Source: Blattamonas nauphoetae
Taxonomy: Eukaryota; Preaxostyla; Oxymonadida
DNA length: 64,000 nucleotides
Assembly (NCBI GenBank): GCA_033064195.1
Contig: JARBJD010000055.1
Coordinates: 186,001-250,000 of the forward strand
Direction of reading: 5' to 3'
The notes under the pieces were generated by a model. It searched no databases. It was not told where the DNA came from and saw only the letters and a list, made by a program, of their open reading frames with translations. Shown here in pieces: positions 58,909-64,000 of this stretch. The translations under genes and the position numbers were made by a program. Positions within the stretch are counted from its first letter, which is position 1, and each line of letters starts with the position of its first letter.

Positions 58909-60598
58909 CTTCTGATTTGATCCCAGTGATCCCAGTCGGATCTGATCCCAGTTCATTTCTGCAATACCATTTCGTTTCTTTTCACTATTTTCCTTCTTGA
59001 AATATATGATAACTGAATATAAAACCGAGATGAAATGAAAATGTTCATTAGATCGAACAATACCATGAGTCTTTTTGTGACTCACAATTATGGCGTATAT
59101 GATGTAAATTTCCGAGTTTCTGAATGTCATCCGAAGAATAAACAGTGAATAATTATTGGATTTGCACATAAAATTGATGATATATCCAAAACAATTGAGA
59201 TGAGAGTGAAATCCAAATTTATGGTTTAGACCGGATGAACTGCTTCGGAAGGAATGAGCTCGATTCTGGGAGATGGGGATGGCGAATAGGGAGTGCGAGT
59301 TTGTAAAATTGAAAGCGAGAACAGCCGAGCGATGCCCGCTTCGTGGATGTTCAACGCCGCTTGGATCGACGCCGTCAGAACCGTCGCAGAGCAGAGGAAT
59401 ACGAACAGTGACGAGAGCACAGCGCGGAAGGGGTCGGTGGCCGAGTGGTGGGGAGTGAGTGAGGAGAACGGGGAGGACGAGGGGCGGCGAGGCGCGGTTT
59501 TGTTTGTGACGAATCGAGATCTCAGTATTGTGATTAGCGGTTGGTTTTGGGAGGAGAAGGCAGGGGCGGTCGAGAGAGGACGGACAACCGTGGCATCGTG
59601 TAGTTCAACTTCGGGAAGGTCAGTTTTGGGATTGTTTTTCCATCCTTCCCAAGATGCGATGGGACTTCATCTGTTCGGTTTGAATTTGATGCTGCAAATA
59701 GTATGTCTTCCTCTGCATCATCTAAAGTCTATTCTGATATTCTTTTCCTCTACTCCCTCGCGATTTCCTAACGGTCAGTCGAGTGTGGAGAATGGTCTTC
59801 CCGATCTGCCTGTCTCTCGTTTGTATTCTGGGTATTCTTCTGAAAGCATGAAGATCCGGTGCCGCTCCAAAATCTGTCGCCTCTCAAGCATTTTTCCAAG
59901 CGAGCGAGGAATTGCCATGATCGGTGTTTTTTGCGAGCCCAGTGCACTCAACGCGGGAAAAAGTGTCAATGCTTACAATTGGTCCTTTCTTCCATATTGC
60001 AGCATCACAACAAGTATCTATGACAGAATCTGCGCTGAGTTCGAAAGCAAGTCTAAGATGTTCTTCTGGCTGAGGTGGGGCTGCCGGACGATCCGTTGGC
60101 GAGTGAGGAGATGCTGGCGATGGAGAGCTAGAACGAGAAAGTGTTTGGAGTTAGTGTGGGCGATCTGTGAGAGGAGAGAGTGGATTTGTTGATTCGGTTG
60201 TGTGTGTGATCGACTAGTTGAGAAGAATGTGGAACGAGAAGAATAGGACGAATCAGAAGCCAATTGAAGAGTTCGTCGAGCTGTGTGTGCATGTGACTTT
60301 GAATTGTGTGGAGAAGACAAATCGGTCACTTCCCTTGACTTTTCTTCACTCTTCTTCTCTTGTGAACTCCTGTTCTCAACACCATTCTCCTTGAGAATCA
60401 TGATTTCGGTTAAAAGACTCGAAAATCAGCAAAAGACAGGTCTTTGTGAGAAAGAGGAATATCGAGTTTGAAATTGAATGAGGAAAATCTCGAAACTCCT
60501 ATTTAAGAAAGTGATGTCAGTCAAAAAATGGGGACTGGGATCAATTGATCCCAGTTTTACCTGTTTTGATCCCACCACTCAAATGCCTGCAGATGATA
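58909..60598 (-). repeat. GGGATCAA-bordered repeat, long copy
   Basis: The borders (CTTCTGATTTGATCCCAGTG at 58911 and CAATTGATCCCAGTTTTACC near 60543) match those of the short copy at 42.7-43.2 kb in inverted orientation, and outer parts of the interior match weakly. The extra ~1.2 kb includes a 299-aa plus-strand ORF (59293-60192) without recognised motifs. Possibly a larger member of the same element family. Confidence 0.5.
59293..60192 (+). CDS. hypothetical ORF inside the GGGATCAA-bordered repeat
   Basis: 299 codons are open, with Trp- and Arg-rich patches and no domain recognised. A start at 59293 is nominal. Codon pattern is not obviously protein-like, and the opposite strand also has frames of 64 and 127 aa; the coding status is doubtful. 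Confidence 0.2.
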   Translation: MRVCKIESENSRAMPASWMFNAAWIDAVRTVAEQRNTNSDESTARKGSVAEWWGVSEENGEDEGRRGAVLFVTNRDLSIVISGWFWEEKAGAVERGRTTVASCSSTSGRSVLGLFFHPSQDAMGLHLFGLNLMLQIVCLPLHHLKSILIFFSSTPSRFPNGQSSVENGLPDLPVSRLYSGYSSESMKIRCRSKICRLSSIFPSERGIAMIGVFCEPSALNAGKSVNAYNWSFLPYCSITTSIYDRICAEFESKSKMFFWLRWGCRTIRWRVRRCWRWRARTRKCLELVWAICERREWIC

Positions 60599-61130
60599 GT
60601 ATCAATCTTGCGGTATCTAAACCTCCACATTCAAAGTCAAAATTCTACCCAAAGTGGATTCAGAACGAAAAGACTGCATTTTAAAGATGGCATCATTTGT
60701 CGTATTTGCTACAAATATAGAATATTTTTAGGGAATTCTCGCGGAGAATACGTTTCTGTGGTCGCCCATCCGTATGCTGTTGGAATGTGGGATCGGAATG
60801 CAGCCATCAGCGAAATAGCAATCTCTCAGGAAGATCATCGCGGATTAACGATCCACCGCCAAAATCAAGTAAGAGCCGTCCACTCGATCGCAAAGAATGG
60901 CTATTCGGTGACATACCCTAAGAGTCGTCAACCAACTCATATCCGTCACATCTGACGGTGATCCTGCTACAGTCGGACATCAGTCAGGTTTCGTGAAGTT
61001 CATCAAAGAAAAGAATAGGGCTATAGTGCATGTCCATTTCGGTGCTCACCGTTTTCGATTGTATTTGAAGGACACTTTCGAATCAACGAATCACAAAATC
61101 TCACTCAAGACAAAAAGCGTTTAAGAAAAA
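60545..61130 (+). pseudogene. hAT-like transposase remnant
   Basis: A frame reads KFYPKWIQNEKTAF then KDGIICRICYKYRIF, resembling the N-terminal zinc-finger region of TTF/ZMYM-type hAT transposases. Further on, at about 60.96-61.08 kb, DPATVGHQSGFVKFIKEKN and VHVHFGAHRFRLYLKDTF resemble the conserved hAT stretch around the second catalytic region. The intervening core is missing and stops follow. It overlaps the edge of the GGGATCAA repeat. Confidence 0.5.
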
Positions 61131-61234
61131 ACTGGCGGAGGATCATCTTCCTGATCGCAAACTTACCAAACCAGTAAAGACACGGTGGTCAACTTTCCAC
61201 ACGGTGATTGAAGAATTGCATCATTCATTGATCA

Positions 61235-61657
61235 TGAGATTGCTGGAGTGATTTTTCGATTGACTGCTCCTCCACGAGGCTTAACAGCAGGTTTTCCAGA
61301 AGCGATGTTATTTATCGTTCCTTTCGAGATGTTCCACTTTTCGACAATCCAATCGTACTTCATCCCTTCATCGAGGACCCATTCGCGTTAACGAGTCGTG
61401 AGAATAGTGTATGATCGACGTGGCTTTGGGCCAGGATGAAAAGATGGACGACCACGTTTCATCTTCTGAGGAGCTGGCAGTTCTACAAACGTATGAGGAT
61501 CTTGTTGAAAAAGAGGTTCAGGTGGGCTTGTACTATCAACATCTTCAATTCTTTCTGGCAAGAGTCTTCGCAGTTCATCTTTCGATCGTTTGAGACTTGT
61601 TCGAATACAATCCTGACTGAAACCGCCTGTGAGAAGCCCATCCTGCTGACTATCCAT
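61235..61657 (-). pseudogene. helix-turn-helix transposase N-terminal fragment
   Basis: On the minus strand a proline- and charge-rich frame (KMKRGRPSFHPGPKPRRSY) is followed, past a TAA near 61390, by REWVLDEGMKYDWIVEKWNI and SKGTINNIASGKPAV. The latter has the form of a helix-turn-helix used by Tc1/pogo-type transposases. The catalytic domain is not seen downstream. Confidence 0.45.
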
Positions 61658-61989
61658 CCCAGATTCACAATCAACCGCTTTCTCACCAAAGAACCATCAA
61701 TCCGAATCGTTGAGAGAAAATGAGTGTACCATGTATTTTCGCGATGATTTTCCATTAACTGCTTCTCCGTTTATCATCTGATGTCACATTAGAAAATGGT
61801 TACGCGTAATTGTTGGAGACAATTTCAGGGTCCGATCGATCTCTTTTCATTTTTCAGAAGTCTGAATATGGTTTCTAAATTGCATCTGGACAACACATTT
61901 TGATCATTCATTTATGAAAAATAAGTGTTCATTCTTGAACAATAAAAGTTCATTTCTGAATAGGTAAAATGCAGTTCAGAACTAGTCGA

Positions 61990-63570
61990 GCTATACTTAC
62001 CAAGATTCTTTCTTTTTCAACCAAGCTTCGACATTGGATTGAAGAGCAAGTGTCTCCTCTTCATCCTAATCCGATTCCATTTCAACCACAGCTTCCACTC
62101 GATCATTCCTTTCACGTACACACTTCATTTGAAGTCTTCTGACCATCTGTTCATCCCACTCTTCGTGCTGACTGAAACTATACCATAGTGACTTTATGTG
62201 GTCATCACCACTCAGGAATGTCCTGGCTCGAAAGGCCTCTTTCCCTTTGGACGTCAAATAGTATCCTAAGATGGCGAATGTTCACGAGGATTGGTGGAGA
62301 GTTAGCAATTGCCATTGAATTCGATTCCAGCATTCCTACAGTCTCGAAGAGAGGGTAAAGCAGGTCGTGGAGGTCCAAAAAATGGAGTTCACTGTCGGAT
62401 AGAGCCATCAACAGGGTTCCTACAGATCAGATCAATTTGGGCCTGAGATAAATTTGAGTGGATCTGAAGCCCATGGGACCCAATTCGGTTTTTCCTCAAG
62501 ATCTAAGTCTTGCAACTCAAATCATTTGTAGTTTCGAACCCCAGCATGAAACGGGAAGAATCTGCTTTCTTTTCGGTGGAAATTTAGTCATTTCTAAGAA
62601 TAAATTGGATCAAGAACGATGGATACTGATTCCATCTGCTCAGACCTTTAATTTCCTGAAAACTCTTCTTTCTCGCGTGTTTCAGGATCAAATATTGCTC
62701 CACTTCCATCCTCACGCTCTTTTTCAATGCGACAATTAAATCTGGAAGGAATACGAGGAAAAGAGACAAGAAATGAACATCGGGCTTCACATATAAAATC
62801 TTTTTCGACATAAACATTTATCCAAACCAGTTTGTATCGTCTTCACTTCAACACACCTTTGGAAAGCTTCACCACAATTGTTCACCACAAATTTTCTGCC
62901 GTCTCGAGGGATTTTTGCTCTTTTTTGATGAATTACATGTGGAAAAAAAGAAGGAATCAATAGTCTGGAAATTTGGTGAGATCAAAAAACCCTGAGATCC
63001 GTGAGATCAATGTATGAACCCTGGCCATCAACATCGAAAGCGATTGACGGTTGCTCTGAACCATTAAACGATCGGGCCGCACGAAATCCAACCCGAGCCG
63101 ATGAACTTTGGCGGATTGGGGAAATCTGGTTTAGAGGTTGGAACATTCTCAGAAAAAGATGAAAGAGGATCGAGTGTGAATGTGACGTAGGGCTGTGTTC
63201 AGTTTGTGAGCCCAACACTGGAAATAACGAGGCGCAAAATCAAATGTTCTTTTTCGAAGTTGGTCAGACAGTTTCCCCACGTTCGGAGAGAGTGTGACTC
63301 GACATGTTGGAGGAAGAAGCTCTGACACTAGTCGATCTGGAAAATGTTGACCTGCTTCCATGATCGCTGTGATTGATTGCTTTGTTGACGGGCTGAAATG
63401 GCATCTATGATCGACAAAAGTGGAAATAGTGCCGCGACACAAGCAATGATAAGTGATGGATTTTGAGGATGGTGGATGAGATCTGAGTCTGCGAATGGGA
63501 AATCAGTTAAAACAGAAAAACGTACACCTGCTGTAGCTTGAATTGTTTTATTTGGACTGATTGTGATCAC
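61990..63570 (-). pseudogene. possible hAT-like transposase remnants, minus strand
   Basis: Minus-strand frames include FQCWAHKLNTALRHIHTRS (63.2 kb), LHDLLYPLFETVGMLESNSM (62.35 kb) and LTSKGKEAFRARTFLSGDD (62.25 kb). They recall the central and C-terminal regions of hAT transposases but are short, separated by stops and not adjacent. Low confidence. Confidence 0.3.
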
Positions 63571-64000
63571 TTGACGAAAAAGTTTTTTTGTGCAATATCG
63601 TCCAATTTCCAGGACTAGACATTTTTGTCCAGGTGTGGTATACTCCTTTTTGAAGACGAATCAAATCAGTTCAACTATTTTTTCAATATTAGAAGAAATG
63701 ACCACATTCGGAGGAGGATGGATATTTCTACAATTTCTGGGTGTTTTTTGTCCAAATACTGTGTCTTTATTTCTATCATCTAAAAGAATAAAAAAGGGAT
63801 AATACTGATAGTTCAGACGAATAAATGAAAGAAGTGGGAGGATTGAACCGTCATTCAGATCAAAGCAATCACACTGTTTTCACTTTGACATGACCTCTGT
63901 CCGATGTCCAAGCAGAGCGAGGTTTGATGTATGGAAGTGGTAGACTGGTTGGGAAGGGGAACAGATTGGATGAGGGAAAAGTCGATTGTAGAGTGAACAA
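63571..64000. other. window end with no supported gene
   Basis: One 70-codon plus-strand frame (63590-63802) with hydrophobic stretches and no recognised motif; otherwise AT-rich sequence. Confidence 0.35.

Overview
The window looks like nuclear DNA of a protist. Genes have GT-AG introns, there are many eukaryotic DNA transposons and minisatellites, and the gene families are eukaryotic. The best guess is an oxymonad close to Blattamonas. This rests on remembered family resemblance (a lineage-expanded helical protein family, kinases ending in a SPRY-like domain, decayed beta-helix surface proteins) and not on a search.

Layout. (1) 1-9.3 kb is the ordinary genic part, all on the minus strand: a partial protein kinase, a membrane-anchored S28 serine carboxypeptidase, an A20/AN1 zinc-finger protein, and a kinase with coiled coil and SPRY-like tail. 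(2) 9.4-29.1 kb is a Crinkler/RHS-type effector locus. One apparently whole three-exon gene (14.0-19.3 kb) is flanked by fossil copies of its C-terminal module on both strands, each next to a copy of a helical-repeat gene. The rightward copy is split by about 4.4 kb of terminal-inverted-repeat (TIR) elements. (3) 29.3-38.8 kb is a transposon nest. Two hAT-like elements in opposite orientation each have a perfect 8-bp target duplication. They share ends and a tRNA-like module but carry different interiors: a decayed Aquarius (spliceosomal helicase) segment and a probable PUF-repeat segment. A pogo-like element lies inside the first hAT, and mariner-like ends flank the whole nest. (4) 41.9-47.4 kb is beta-helix surface-protein debris split by a 1.3-kb foldback element. 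(5) 48.1-57.1 kb is a 9.07-kb unit with 470-bp inverted ends, holding a pogo transposon, an armadillo-type gene and a 32-bp minisatellite; a foldback element sits in its right arm. (6) 57.5-63.6 kb holds remnants of several transposase types.

The conserved genes have introns of 78-126 bp. The effector and helical-family genes have very short introns of 32-46 bp. No virus-like element, rRNA gene or CRISPR array was recognised.
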